A stretch of 58,111 bases of DNA from Spirogloea muscicola (Eukaryota > Streptophyta > Zygnematophyceae > Spirogloeales > Spirogloeaceae): assembly GCA_009602725.1 (NCBI GenBank), contig WELB01000076.1:218616-276726 (forward strand), given 5' to 3'. The position numbers and the translations under genes were made by a program. The notes beneath the pieces were generated by a model, which was not told the DNA's origin, ran no database searches, and saw only the letters and a program-made list of their open reading frames with translations. How positions within the stretch are numbered: the stretch's first letter is position 1; every line of letters begins with the position of its first letter. This document shows, piece by piece, positions 1 to 15,618 of this stretch.

Positions 1-560
1 GGGGGGGGGGCGCACATTGTGGGGTTGGCGGCGGCGGGGAAGATGGGGAGGGCGGAAGAGGCGCTGATGGAGGCGATGGCGAAGGTGTGGACGGTGGAGG
101 GGGGGGGGGCGCAGTGAAGGAAGAGGGAATGGCGGCGGCGGTAATGGCGACAGAGTTGGCGCCCTGAGGGAGTGGAGGAGGGAGGAGATGATGATGGATG
201 GAAGCGGTGACTGCGGAGCTGGAGGCTGGGCACTGCGGGTGGCTCCCGCGTCGACCTCGGCCGCAGGCAAGGCATTGTGACGGCCTGGCAGGCGTGCCTG
301 GCCAGGGGGTACTCGGGGCCGGCTCCGTCGGCGGCGCAGTGAGCGCGCGGTTGGGGCGATGCGGAGCGGGGCGGCGCTGCAAGGGCGGCGCTGGCGGGCG
401 GCGCCACGACCATGGGTGCTGCGGCGGTGGGCGCAGGGGGGGCGTGGGACACGGAAGCTGCGGCCGGCGCCGGCCTGGGGTTTTGGGAGGGTCCTCTCAT
501 GCCTTGGCCACTTTCGGAAGAGCTTACTTCTCTTTGCCAGCCCTCGGCCCCTTAAGCGAG
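1..560. other. GC-rich leading sequence, no gene seen
   Basis: The window opens with a run of ten G and stays very G-rich, with several short G runs, to about position 480. Open frames here lack recognisable motifs and look like products of base composition. A homopolymer at the very edge fits a contig end. Confidence 0.5.
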
Positions 561-584
561 CTGCATCTACTTCCTTACGTGTAC

Positions 585-1128
585 TTGCTCAATCGTGTCT
601 TTTCAGCAGTCTTATACATTCGTTTACATACATACATACGTCACAGCCATTAAGAAGAGCTGTCTCTCTTATTTTCTGACCCCTTCGGACTTTGTCCATC
701 TTCTTCGGGCTGGCTTTCTCTTTCTTTCTTTTACAGCCCTCGCCACTGCTGCGGCGAACTCCGCTTGCAGCAAGGCGGCGAAGCACACAGACCACGCGGC
801 TGGGGACGAGTTCGTTCCTCTGGCCATGGATGTGCACGGGGCTTTTGGGCCCCAGTGGCTCGACCTGCTCGCGAGGCTTGCGTGGTGCGCTCTGTCCTGC
901 AGGCGAGGTGAGCAGGCCGACTTCAACGCCGCTGGCTCATTGGCTCAGGTTTATTGCATGCGCCTTTCAACCTGCCTCCAGCTGTCCATGGCCCACTCCT
1001 TGCACCTGCGTGCTGGCCGTGCTCTCGCTGCAGCCTCTGGCTTTCGTCAGGGGGATTACTTTCCTGCTGCTAGTCTTTCGGATTTGCGGCTCTTACTCGT
1101 GATTATAGTGGGATCCATTCTCCGTTGA
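585..1128 (+). mobile_element. R2-like retroelement 3' fragment (copy A)
   Basis: From about 740 this open frame reads a degraded end of the retroelement protein found several more times in the window. The block DEFVPLAMDVHGAFG at about 805-850 is followed by AGSLAQV and by the terminal block GRALAAASGFRQGD and SDLRLL near 1010-1090. Upstream at 663-741 is the hairpin module (GGACTTTGTCCAT, then GGGCTGG and, later, ACAGCCC), so the coding fragment is fused behind another element's tail. The normal ending, LLTRGY and stop, is disrupted after SDLRLL. The catalytic part of the endonuclease is absent. Non-functional remnant. Confidence 0.7.
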
Positions 1129-1139
1129 TCTGAAACTGA

Positions 1140-1270
1140 AAGCGTTGGCCCCTTTTGAGCCAACGCTTTTGGCCCCTTCGAACTTTGTCAATAATTTTCG
1201 GGCTGGCTTTTCACAGCCCTTGCCCCCATTGGGAGTGCCACTTCCTCTTTTCACAGCCCTTGCGCCCTTC
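1140..1270 (+). repeat. Hairpin tail modules, two copies
   Basis: GGACTTTGTCC-like sequence, then CGGGCTGGCTTTTCACAGCCCT (stem GGGCTG with CAGCCC) and CCCCCATTGGGAGTGCCACTTCC. A partial second CACAGCCCTTGCGCCC copy follows directly. The same module recurs at 30.5 and 37.9 kb. Confidence 0.7.
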
Positions 1271-1361
1271 GAGAGCCACGTCTTCCTCGCCACCTTTTGG
1301 CTGAGCTGGCTTCTCCTTGCACACCTATCGCCCCTTTCCGAGAAGAGCTTCCATTCCAATT

Positions 1362-1463
1362 CTTTTCCGTATTATGTAGCCCTGTTTAGTTTGCCCTAGA
1401 CTGCCTGAACACTGTATCGGCTTCAATTGGCCTCCATTTCATTTCATGCGCCCCGCGCGCCTT
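1362..1463 (+). repeat. Dispersed direct repeat, copy 1
   Basis: About 100 bp running from TTTTCCGTATTATGTA through CATTTCATTTCATGCGCCCC. A near-identical copy in the same orientation lies at 55621-55728. It directly follows hairpin modules here, so it may be another retroelement tail. It contains no coding sequence I can see. Confidence 0.75.
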
Positions 1464-1802
1464 CTTCTTTTCGAAGCTAGACCACCTCAGGCTGGACCTG
1501 CCACGGCGGCTGCGGACCAAGGTGCCGGCTTATCCACATGAGCCAATGCCTCGCGGACAAGTGGGCTTGCACCCTTTCCACGTAGGACGGGGGCCTGCAG
1601 CGCGGCTGCAGCGCAGGCGGCGCCCTGGAGGCCCACTGGGAGCCTAGCCGCCCCGTTCGAAAAGGCCCAAAACCAAAGGTGCACCACCGTCTCGGCCAGC
1701 GCCTTAGCGTCCCGCGTCAAGCGGACCCGTAACGGCCGCCCCCCCCGGCCCAGTTGGCAGCGCGTGCTCGGGCCTGCGTCGGCGCCGGCAGAGGCGGCCG
1801 CC

Positions 1803-4800
1803 ATGGCGGCGACGGCGCCAGACGACGCCGGCGAGCTCATGGACTTCGACACCGCCGCCGCCGCGCAGGCGGCCGCCGAGGTCGCGCGCCTGTTTCCGCC
1901 TCCCAAGGCCTTCACCGAGTGCGCGCTCGTCGGCTCGCGCCAGCTGTATGACGACATGTACCGGCGGTCCCTGGAGGACCCCGCGGGCTTCTGGGGCGAC
2001 ATCGCCGCGGACTTCCACTGGGAGAAGAGCTGGGAGGTGCGCTCACCCGCGCGGCCTGCCGCCTGCCTGAGCGCACCAGCTGGACGGCTAGCAAGCAAGA
2101 CGTGCGTGCTCCACAGCCTTCCGTCTCCAAAGCTACGCCTGGCAACAAGGCCTTCGTAATGCAGCCATCTATGTTAAGGACAACAGCCGAAAGAGCCTTG
2201 TCGGCGTCTCATTTGTCCAGATTACATGTCCAGTCTCGTGCAACCCCTCTAAGTGTGACTGCAATGTGAAGGTCTCAGCCTGCTAGTCAGGCGGTCTTGC
2301 TTGAATGGATGTCAATTTGAATAGCCTTGCAATGCGCACACGAGCACATACGGCAGCAGGACTTCACCTAACAGAATATTCGTCAAGGCCAACAATACTG
2401 GCAATAGACTGGAGGCACAGCAGACAAGCAGGCGAGCAGATGCACAAGTCATCACAAACTGGTCTTCCATCCTTCATTGGTAAACTCATTGGCTCCGGTT
2501 TTTAATCTGCAGGAGCCATTTACTTCGTACAATTTTGACTCGAGCAAGGGGCCCGTGGACATAAAGTGGTTCACAGGTGCAGAGACAAATATATGCTACA
2601 ATGCTGTCGATAGGCACGTAAAGGCAGGCCGCGGAGACAAGGTGGCGTTTATTTGGGAAGGCAACGACATTGGAATTAGCGGCAGCTGGACCTACAGAGA
2701 ACTCCTCAACGAGGTACAGGCACTAATGAGACCCCTATGTACTGCAACAAGGAGTGATACTTCTTGTGAAGCTTGAAGTACCTTGCAATTGACCTTCAAT
2801 GCTGCCTGGCACAGGTTTGCAAGATAGCCAACTACCTGAAGAGTATCAATATTGTAAAGGGGGACACAGTGAGCATATACTTGCCAATGGTTCCAGAGCT
2901 TCCAGCAGGTTAGTATCAGAAGTAAGAATCCCTGCTGACATTGAAGTTTCAAATCAGTATCCATGTGCAATTCAGGCATTGAATATTTTGGATGCTCTCA
3001 TGCCTTTCTCTTGTGAAGGCATATCTTTGCTCTATATCCACAACTCTAGAGGATGACTAAGAATTGGCCTCACTCAACGCATCACACTCGAAGCCTAACA
3101 CCACCTCCTTGTCATCCTCCGGCCTTGTGGAGCTAGCAATGCTCGCCTGTGCACGTATTGGGGCTGTGCACTCGGTTGTCTTTGCCGGCTTCTCTGCTGA
3201 GTCACTGGCCGGCAGGATGCAAGACTCAGGATCAAAAGTGCTGCTATCTGCAACGGCCGTTATGCGAGGGACGAAGCTTATAGCACTGAAGAGTATTGTA
3301 AGGGCCTCCTTAAGCTGAAGCTGCCCTTAGTGCGTCAGCATATAATATCCACTTTTCTTGTCAATCAGTTGCAGTAGTCATTACTCCACCACACAGACAC
3401 AAACTATATCTAACTTCAAAACTCAGAGTTAGAAGATGGTCAATGTGAATGACCACATACTTGGTGGAAGACTGTACTTGATGGCCACACGTATGGATCA
3501 ACTGCCGTAACCAGCTTCACCCATTTAGCACGGAGCTAGTCCTCCCTCACCTCTTTGTTGAGATTTGCCCAGGTTGACGATGCAGTAAACCTGTGCAAGA
3601 AGGACAATTTCGAGGTCCAGACGGTGCTTATATATGACAACAAGCTAGCTGTGGAGGTGATCAATCGCCTGCACTATTCTATTTTCGTGCTTGCTTGTAC
3701 ATGCGAAATGATGCAAATGAGTCTCGTCGCATGGCTTGTTTTCTGCATGTGTCCTTGCTGCAGCACTGTGTACGATGACATTATTGTGCAATCAACATGA
3801 GCTGCAGAGGAAGGAGATCCCTTGGGTAGAAGGACGTGATGTCTGGTGGCAAGATGCGGTGGAAGCTCAAGAACCCACATGTCCTGTCAGTTAACACTCT
3901 TTGAGCACAAGCTGTCTTTACTGCCCAAGCATGCCACTGTGACTGAGTCAAGCTACAGCAAATACGGAGTTGCTTTCTGTCAGTGAGATAGCTCTGCTAT
4001 CTTTTCCCAGTGCTCTTCCCTCCTTGCAATTGGTGAAGCAAGCGGATCACAATGTGGTCAAGAGCAGACTAACAGTGTGTGCAGGGCAAACATTCTGGGT
4101 ACTGGCCACATTGCACTCTGTAAGCCCCTCCCTAAATTCAATGAACATTGTCCACTTGCAGGTGGAATGGATGGATGCTGAGGCTCCGCTATTTATGCTG
4201 TATACATCCGGGAGTACTGGCAAGCCAAAAGGGGTACAACACAGCACAGCTGGGTACATGGTTGGCGCTGCTACCACCTACAAATACATTTTTGATCACC
4301 ACGACGACGACATATTCTGGTATACAACTTCGTGTGATGCTGTTTCAGCCTTGCAATCCACAGAAAACAAGAAGCCATCTATTTGAATGAGTCACACGTT
4401 CTGATTCAGCCAGCAGTCAAAATCAGCAAGTTTCTCCAGCATGGGGCTACGGCTGCTTCAATTTGAGCTCAACACCACTGCATGGGTCGTAGGTGCACGG
4501 CAGACTGTGGGTGGATCACTGGCCACAGCTACCTGACTTATGGTCCGCTTCTAAATGGAGCCACAGTTGTGGTCTTTGAGGGTGTACCAACCCACCCAGA
4601 TGCTGGACGCTGTTGGGAAATTATCGATAAGTCAGTGATGCACTCTTCTAGCCAGCTGTTTACTTATATTGTCCAATAGATACAGTACTGTTGGCGTGGG
4701 CTATGCGATTACTTTGTAAGCAGATGTATTAAAGTGTTGATATAGTCCAACTGAGTTATCCTGGTGATTACTTGCAGGTACAAAGTCACTGTCTTCTACA

Positions 4801-7492
4801 AAGCTCCCACCGCTATACGGGCGCTCATGCGGTGTGGAGATGAGGTGGACAGTACTCCTTGTACATGCATTATATTATATTGTGATGCGACATGGTGACC
4901 CATGCTGTGTAGCTTAGTCGTCAATGATCATGACCTGCTAAACTATGCATGCATTGTTATCAAGCACTGACATGTTGAGACTAGCATGGCTGACTTACAT
5001 GCTTATGTGCATGCTGCAGTAACCTCTGAAGTATTCTCTGTCATCCTTGAGGCTTTTGGGAAGTGTTGGCGAGCCTATCAACCCCGAAGCATGGAGGTGA
5101 TTAAAGGCAGCTGCTGCTGCTTAATCGCTTTTAATACTTTCCTGCTTCGGTCCAGCACTCCCTGTTATAAGACTCAAGAGCAATTGATGCTTATTCATCT
5201 TTGAGGCTTTAAATTGGTGTCATCCACTTTGAGCTATCATGATTACCCAACACACGTCCTTCCTCATGGCTCATTGCTCGCGCTTACTGCCATAGTACAT
5301 TGACAGCCAAAACGTTTCGGGCAGGTGGTATCACACTGTGATAGGCAGGACAAGGTGCCCAATCGTTGACACATGGTGGCAAACAGAGACAGGGGGTATC
5401 ATGGTGTGCACATGCTACTTCCACCACTGCTGCAGAGTATTAAAAAGAATTTGCCAGGATCCTAGCTTAACTTTGTTAAGTATCACTAGCTTTCCACTTT
5501 ACCTGCAGAGGCAACATCATTCCAGCATTGATCCTCCTTGAGAAGTCACTCAAATAGCAGATGCCTTAACCCAACTTCTAGCTGGCAACAGATCACACCG
5601 CTCCCTGGAGCTTGGCCGCTGAAACCCGGCTCAGCTACGCTGCCTTTCTTTGGAGTTGAGCCAGCAGTACTTGACGAGAATGGAAAGGAGCTTGATGTAA
5701 GCCCACATACATCCGTGTCAACAAGGGTCCGGATTCCAAATTATCATACACTGCTTATACACTGCTATAATTTGCGTCAGTGCTGCATATGTAGTGTCAA
5801 TTGTATGCTGCACGATACTCTCAGTCTTGCCTTTTTGTGTCACTCTAGACGTATCCTTGCACAGTGTGCATGCTAAATGCTTGCGCTTTGCACTTTTTCA
5901 GGGGCCTTGCAGTGGATATCTTGTCATCAAAAGGGCGTGGCCAAGCTGCATGCGCACTGTCCGTGGAGATCACACCCGTTTTGAGGCAACTTACTTTGCG
6001 GCATTCAAAGTATAGATACAAAACAGACTCGTCAAACAAGTCAGTAGTTGATCTCTTCAGTGCAGACAAAGGGGCTAGTAGCCTCCTGACTCCAGGTCCT
6101 TGACCAAATGCCTCAGGTTATGAGCTCACAGTGATTGAAATACAGCTAAAGTGGCACTGACCTCCCCAGCTGTTTGCTGGTGTTAAGTAGGGATACTATT
6201 TCACTGGGGACGGTTGTAGACGAGATAACGATGGCTACTATTGGTTAACTGGCCGGGTAGATGACGTGATAAATGTCAGGTATGTATGAGACTCTTCTTA
6301 TCTGCCTGGAATGTTATTGAGAGTTATAGTACTTGCCATGGATGCACTACGTATATACTGGTATACACTAAGTCATACATTTGCTTCCGCTCAGTGGCCA
6401 CCGCATTGGGACTGCCGAAGTGGAGAGCGCCCTTGTTGGTCATGAATCATGTGCAGAGGTAAGAGCAGATTGGATGTCGTTTGGAATGTCTCATCAATTT
6501 GTCTGCTTGTTGTACAATACCTGCAACATTGCACTTTCCGATAATTGAGTCCCTATCTGGTTGCGCCCAAGCGGGCTTTAGTATCAGGAGTTGAGGTTAA
6601 GCCAGGTGTTCATGGACGAGACTACTATGTCATTTCTGATGATTGCTATTGCGCGAAATGGAGGCAGCTGTGGTGGGTTACGAGCACCCCATCAAGGGCC
6701 AGGGGATTTATGCTTTTGTTACTTTCATGGAGGGGTAGGGCAACATCCTTGGTGCTGACGATAGCAGGCAGAGATGAGGCACATGGGATGTCAGAAATCT
6801 ACTTGAAGTAGACAAGCAGCAAATGGGCTTCTACCCAATAACACCAAAGCTGCAATTCCAATCTTTGAACAACCACCAATGTTGAATTGCTGCATTGTAG
6901 GGTTGAGCCCAGCGACAGCATCAAAGCAGCTCTCCGCCAGTCGGTGAGACATCACATTGGAGCATTTGCCACCCCAGATGTCATCCACTGGGCTCCAGGC
7001 TTACCCAAGACAGTAAGACTTCTCGTTTTACAACCCCTATGACTCGCCAGCAGCTTTTCTAGCTAGGTATATTGCAGGTCTGTGCCGATTCAACTTTTTC
7101 ATTGCTTCCTACATATATGTATATATCAGTAGCTTGTATCAGGCTTACATCAGCAATAGAGAGTCCATGATGATGTCGACTGCTTTGTCTCCAGTGATGC
7201 TTGGGTAACATCTTGCCTCCCTCCTGTCCCACAGAGGTCGGGGAAAATTATGCGGCGGATTCTACGCAAGCTGGCAGCGAATGAACTAGACTCACTGGGT
7301 AAGATGGCCGTCTTGCTTGGCATTACGACATACATAGAGTGACCCTGTCAACTGAGCACTATCAAAATAGATGGGTGAGAATGCAGCTCTCTTGTTTCTG
7401 AAATCTTGCATCTTTGCTGCCTGGTAGGTGACACGAGCACACTAGCAGACCCATCTGTCGTCCAGCAGCTCATCGAGCTCAGAGGCAAATGA
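1803..7492 (+). CDS. ACS: Acetyl-CoA synthetase (AMP-forming)
   Basis: Converts acetate, ATP and CoA to acetyl-CoA, AMP and PPi. I join 19 exons: 1803-2036, 2513-2713, 2815-2908, 3137-3297, 3573-3656, 3802-3885, 4162-4319, 4493-4630, 4778-4844, 5032-5096, 5325-5403, 5592-5696, 5902-6009, 6191-6279, 6395-6458, 6664-6734, 6901-7012, 7235-7298, 7428-7492. They total 2043 nt, 680 aa, slightly longer than bacterial Acs (about 650). Family landmarks occur in order: [20 protein letters not shown], the P-loop-like [12 protein letters not shown] (about 4198-4233), [63 protein letters not shown], and [12 protein letters not shown], which carries the lysine regulated by acetylation in this family. The start lies in a GCCGCCATGG context in a GC-rich first exon. 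No SKL-type peroxisomal signal (the protein ends ELRGK) and no clear transit peptide; probably cytosolic. No break seen. Confidence 0.95.
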
Positions 7493-9098
7493 TGACTTGT
7501 CCAAAGAAAGGACGAGCAGTATGCTTCGTTTGAAGGCCTCTGCCTTGGCTGTCTGTTCTGCAATCACCAATCTGAGACCCATGTCAAAAACTCGTGAATG
7601 TGGCTCGCAACCTCAGATGCCCACCTGCAAGCATTTCTTGCCCCGCATTCTTTGCTGGTGAACGCGTCATCTTACTGGTCGCTCATAGTAGCAGGATGTT
7701 AGACATCTTCTGCACGCTCTTGTGATGCGTGGGAATCTGCCAGTCACAACTAGCATGGAATCATGCTTATCATGATTCATGCATGCCAGGCTGTTGGGGT
7801 GTTCCAATCACCTTATGTCATGCTTCAGCGACATGTCATGCTTCAGGGCTACTGGTTGCTCTTGGTAACATTACTGCCTGCAGAGTGAGCAAAGTGCCTG
7901 ACGACTCTTCATAAGATACGCCAAGGAAACTCTGCACAAAAGGTAGAAGGCGCTGAGGAGGTCGCCGAGGAGGGTTGCCGAGGTGAATGCTTATCACTCA
8001 GTCACGTTCTATTTGCTGAATCGTGTTATGAGACTCGTGGAAGTACTGAAGTACAAAGATGAGCAGTGCAGCTTCACAACCGTTGATTTGTACAAAGGCA
8101 CTGGTCATGTATATGGCATGCTGAACCCATATTTTGGACCCCAGACTGTGCGGCATCCGGAAGCCTTTGCCTCTGTGATAAGTCGGTTGGGGCACAATTG
8201 GCTGCTAATGAGCAGGCGCAGCTGCTGTGGCAAGCCAAGATGGCAAGCTGATAGCAGGTTGTGACATCATGCAAGAGCAGCGACGTGGTTTTGTAATGGA
8301 CTAATAGGACCTGCGGAAAGGTATTCACACGGGCATCCTCCAAACCGTCCATCATAATCTCTTGCTGCCAAGACGGCCAGGCCTGTTGCAAGGTCAAAGC
8401 ATGCTACAACCAAGGTTGGCAATCCAGGGTAGTGTTGAGATTTAGGGTAGTGTTTGAGACGTGTGCCTGAAGCCCGGTGGGTGGCACTCCGCATTGGTGC
8501 TCGCCAGACCAATTACGACACATACTGCAAGTGGCAAGTCCGGTAGTGACACGCACACGCACCACGTCAACGTTACAAGCTCGAGCAGGCCAGTACTGTT
8601 CTCACCTTTCTGCAGCTGCACAACTGACACAACAATTCATTGGAGCCTCACAAGGCCGTAGACACGCTGACATAGGACGGGGCTATTGGGGGCGACGCAG
8701 GCGACGGACTTCCCACCGGACACGAGTTGATTGACAGGCGATGGGAGTGAGATGAAGGAGGTCGTAATCATGACTGACGAAGTTCTGGGCGGTAGACGGT
8801 GCAATCGGCGACTGCGGCGACGCAGAGTGCGACGCAGTGGAAGCCTTGCAGGCCGTGGGACGTCGCTCCTGCTCGTCCGGACGGCTGCAGGCGGCGGCGA
8901 CGAAGCCGGGGGGTTGCGGTGGAGCCTGCGGCGGTCATGCAGATGATGCACGTACACAATCGTGGGCAACTTCCACATGTTGCTCGCACCATATCCCTAT
9001 GTATAATTGAATTGGTGGTATATGAGCTTTTTCGGGCAAGCTGCGGGTCACACCCGGGGTTGTCAGGCTGTGGCCCCGGCCGGGCGCGCGGGGCTCGC
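7493..9098. other. Intergenic region, ACS to GALE
   Basis: Mixed composition until about 8640, then rising GC into the GALE start. Short open frames (for example 7983-8264) match no family I recognise. The GC-rich stretch 8680-8945 could be the GALE promoter or leader. No repeat module was noticed. Confidence 0.4.
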
Positions 9099-11836
<2,738 letters not shown>

Positions 11837-12376
11837 AGTGAGGGGCTTGCTCAACGATCAGCCTGGATTATATTTCGGAGCCCTTAGTAATCTCGTTGTG
11901 CTCCACATGTGGAGGTTCTCAATGAGCCATTGACCAAAAGCAAGCGGGTGACAAGACAGCATTGCAAAGCAAGGCCATGGTTGCAGACCAGTTTTGACAT
12001 GCAAGACACTTCTGTTGGTCTCCGGCCTTGGCCAGCTTGCAGTCTGCAGACTTGCAACTGTAGCACACAAGTAGTCAAGCTGCTTCTAGTGCTGCTACCT
12101 CACTCTTTCACACTAAGTCATATATCAAGTAATCCACAGACAGCCTGAACTGAGCTTCCAGTGTGCACCTCCACTTTTTACATATGGTGCCTTGCTGTTA
12201 CAGACGCCGGAGCAGGCTAGAGCAGCACGCATCCATCCGCTTTGCCGGCTTCAATCACGAATTGATAACATTCTGAATCCTACATATTGTACGGCTTAAG
12301 ACAATTATGCCACTAATAAGCATGCGGGCCTGGCCTTCGCAACAGCCTATTCCATGACTGACCACGCTGCCGGCAG
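11837..12376. other. Convergent intergenic region, GALE and MATE 3' ends
   Basis: About 540 bp between two stop codons facing each other, presumably holding both 3' UTRs. I see no open frame with family motifs and no repeat module. Confidence 0.5.
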
Positions 12377-15374
12377 TCACGTCCGCCCCTCATCCTCGGC
12401 GTCATCTTCAGAGTGATCCAGCGATTGTGCGTGGTCGTCAAGCACGGAGGAATCGACGACAACCGATTGCAGCAGCGGTGGTGGGCAGAGGAATGAGAAG
12501 TGGATCTTGTAGATGCATGCGGAGAGTCGCACAAGGTTGAGAACAACCTTGGACACCCACACGGAGATGAGAGTGTGGAAGTAAAAGTGCGCAGCACCTG
12601 CACAACAAGCGCGGCATAAGGAGCACACTGAGGCCAAAGAGCTTCACCGGTAAAGGCAAGGATACACGCATACCTTACACAGCCAAGCAGCCAGCATTAC
12701 ATAGCCAAGCAGCTAGCACTGACAAAACCCCAAGTACTAATTAGGACCTCAATGCCATGGGCACCTAAGGTACTGGGCGTTGGCATCTAATAACTCTTTG
12801 GATGCACACTTGTAGTGACAGGTGTGGGACCTGCAAGCACGCTAGGCACGGGAGGGGGCCGGCGCAAGTGCAGCCAGCAAGATTCGAAGAGCCGGCCATG
12901 AGAGAGGGCGCACCAAGCACAGGCAGGAAGAGGAAAGCAAAGCCGAGAGAGACGCAGACGGCCATGTACGCAAATGCCTGCGCCGCATAAATGAGCCCGT
13001 CGTACACGAAAACCTGCACAGGACAATGCCAGCATCAGCGACGAGCACTAAACATTGGACACAGACAAACAGCAGCTTTGCCAGTCCCCAAACATTTGCG
13101 CTGCAGATGTATCAATAGCATGGTCACGGTCGTAAGCTTCTGATATTTTCAGGAGCTGTGATGCTGGCATGAGACCTCACCAGGGCATTGAGAGGGTGGG
13201 CGAAGGCGAGGTACGGCCAGATGGCGCGCAGCTGCACCTTGGTTGCTGGGTCTATCGTGAACAGTCCAATGACCTGTTCCTGGAATAGCAGCGACGCGCC
13301 GCACATGGAGACGCCTGCAAGCGCAAAGCGGCAAAGAGCCTGAGTAAGATGCCACAGTTAGCGCCACAAGCAACGCAGAGGGAGCCAGAGTTGCACGGCA
13401 CCAGGACTTGATGAGTAAAAATTTGGCGTGAAGTTGTCAATCTGGCGTGAAGAACTGTACAGCAGATATATTATTGAAGTGGCAGCGAGGAGGCCCACCA
13501 AAGCAGGTGCCCATGAGGAGGACGCGATGCGCCATTATGCGGAGCTCGCGCAGGTGCAGCGCCTGCTCCTCGGCGTTCTGTGAGCGGTCCATCTGGCCTG
13601 CCAGGTCCGAGCCCACAATCGTGCCGGCCGTAGCGAATCCGTCCGCGACATACACAGTAATGAGCCAGAGCTGGTACACCACCTGATGTGCCGCCACCGC
13701 GTCCAGGCCCAGCCGCGACGCAACCACCAGCGACATAAAGAACGATGCCTGCAAGAATGGTAATCAGCCTGGTAATCAGCAATCAATCGAGGCAAAACTT
13801 GGGTTGCTGCAACCATCAGCAGCGAAGAAGTGCTGGCGCTCGGGGCGGCAGCTGCAGAAGTTGTGGCACCTGAACAACGCCGCTGCGCACGATGGTGCTC
13901 AGGCCATCCCAGATGAACTCCCACGGCCCCTTGTCGTAGTCGTCAATGCTGGCACCGTTCCCGCCATCGGCACCATCGTAGCGGCCGGATAAGGAGCTGA
14001 CGAGCATCGCCTTGGAGTCGACGTCCGGAAGGCCCTCACGTCCCCGTCCGAAACTGCCAACGCCGCCGCCGCCCTCCTCGCACTGGTGCAGCAGCGGCAG
14101 CGACTTACGGTCGCTGCCTCCGCCATGGAGCGACGGGTCAGGCGTGGGCGCGGAGGCTGGCCGGGGGAAGACGATGATCTTGCCCTGGCCGTCCTCCGGC
14201 GGGAAATTGAGGATGAGCGCCAAGCCGGCGGCAGCGGCTGCGGCCGGCGCAACTAGGTTCGACACTCCAACGCCCCAGATGCCGAGGTCGAGAACAAAGA
14301 GTGCGACGTAGCTGCCGAGCACGTCCAGGCACAGCCGCGCGATGTTCAGCCCCGCCACAACGTACACGCGCTGCACACGCGATTCCAGCGGCGGCAGGGG
14401 GCTGTGAACCAAACTGCGCACTGACCAGCCATAGGCTACCGGCCGGCGAGCTGCGAAACGATGACAGCGGCTGAGGCGGCGGCTCACCTTGTAGCCCTGG
14501 AGGATGCCGGTGGTGGACATGGCAAGGAGCTGGAAGGGCAGGCCGGCCATGCGCAGGACATAGTACTGCGACGCGGGCCGCCGCACGTCGCCGTGGACGC
14601 CAAAGAGCTCGAAGACTGGCCGCTGCACCGCCGCGAGCAGCCCGAGTGCCAGCAGGCCCGCCGCTGCCGCGCACAGCAGCGCCAGCCGGATGCGGCTCCC
14701 CACGTGGCTCCACGCTCGCGCGCCCACGCTCTTGCTCACCTGCCGGGCTCGGCGTCCCCAGTACAGAGCTTGTCAGGCGTTGGCCATGGCAGCGGAGGAC
14801 TGGTCTGCTCATGGACGCGTCCAGAGACCAACGGCTAGCGACGAGCACAGACCACGGCAGGCCCACGTGGCCTCGTTGCGGCTCTTGATTGCGGCGCGAG
14901 GAAGCCGGCTTGGTCAGAAGCGCTGCAGCATACCTTGGCCGTCACGCCCGTGACGAGGAAGTTGAAGACGGTTGTAGCCGAGTTCATGGTTGCTGCGCAG
15001 CACAGCACGACATGGCAAAAACCGCACCTCAGCGCAGGCGGCGGAACAAGGAGCACAAGGAACGCTGAGCCGCCGTGACTTGCAGCAGTCAGCCAGATGC
15101 AACGAAGCAGCCCACCAAGCAGAGCGCCATGGCCGGCCATGTGGAGGCGGCGAAAGAGGCACTCACTAGAGACAACGGCCCAGACGGCGACGAGCTCCCG
15201 CGCCTTGTGGCCGAGGAGCGCCGTCTGGACGGTGATGGCAGCAGGCGCCGCGCTCTGGAGCAGCATGGAGGGCAGCGCGAGGCGGAGGAGCGCGCCATAG
15301 CGCACCGCGGGGCTCAGCAGCGGGTGGTGGTGGTGCCGGCGCGCCGCGGAAGGCGGCGCCGCCGCCGCGCCCAT
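12377..15374 (-). CDS. MATE family efflux transporter
   Basis: A multidrug and toxic compound extrusion antiporter with about 12 membrane segments. Eight exons read downwards: 15374-15167, 14992-14934, 14739-14488, 14370-13870, 13748-13499, 13314-13181, 13013-12914, 12597-12377. They total 1725 nt, 574 aa. Landmarks: LLRLALPSMLLQSAAPAAI (first membrane segment), NSATTVFNFLVTGVTAK, YYVLRMAGLPFQLLAMSTTG, LGIWGVGVSNLVAP, RLGLDAVAAHQVVYQLW, FVYDGLIYAAQAFAYMA and VWVSKVVLNLVRL in the last segment. This is the eukaryotic DinF-like (plant DTX/EDS5) branch. A hydrophilic loop of about 90 residues rich in Gly, Ser and acid residues splits the halves (about 14190-13925). The start is tentative: the frame stays open upstream into the 364-N gap, so an organelle-targeting extension could be hidden there. 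The substrate cannot be told. Confidence 0.88.
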
Positions 15375-15618
15375 GAGCCTCTGGGCGCCTCCTCGGGCCG
15401 TCGCCGGCGGCGCCTGTGAGTTGTGCGAGCTGCGGCCGCGGCCACTGCCGAGCCCCGGCCTCCGAGCAAAGGCGGAGGGCAGCGCCGCCGTCACGAGACG
15501 AGGGCTGCCGAGGCCGGAGGCTGCCGCCGGCGGCGGCGCCGCAGAAGCGGCGGCGCGAGGACCGCTGCTCCTCCTCTCGGCGACACGAGCGGGCCCGCTG
15601 GCAGCCGCCGCAGGGTCG

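Noticed and set aside
7983-8264. 93-codon frame downstream of ACS
   Set aside because: No motif, ordinary composition, and no splice partners found.
14138-14866. 242-codon minus-strand frame
   Set aside because: Alternate frame over MATE exons 3 and 4 and their introns.
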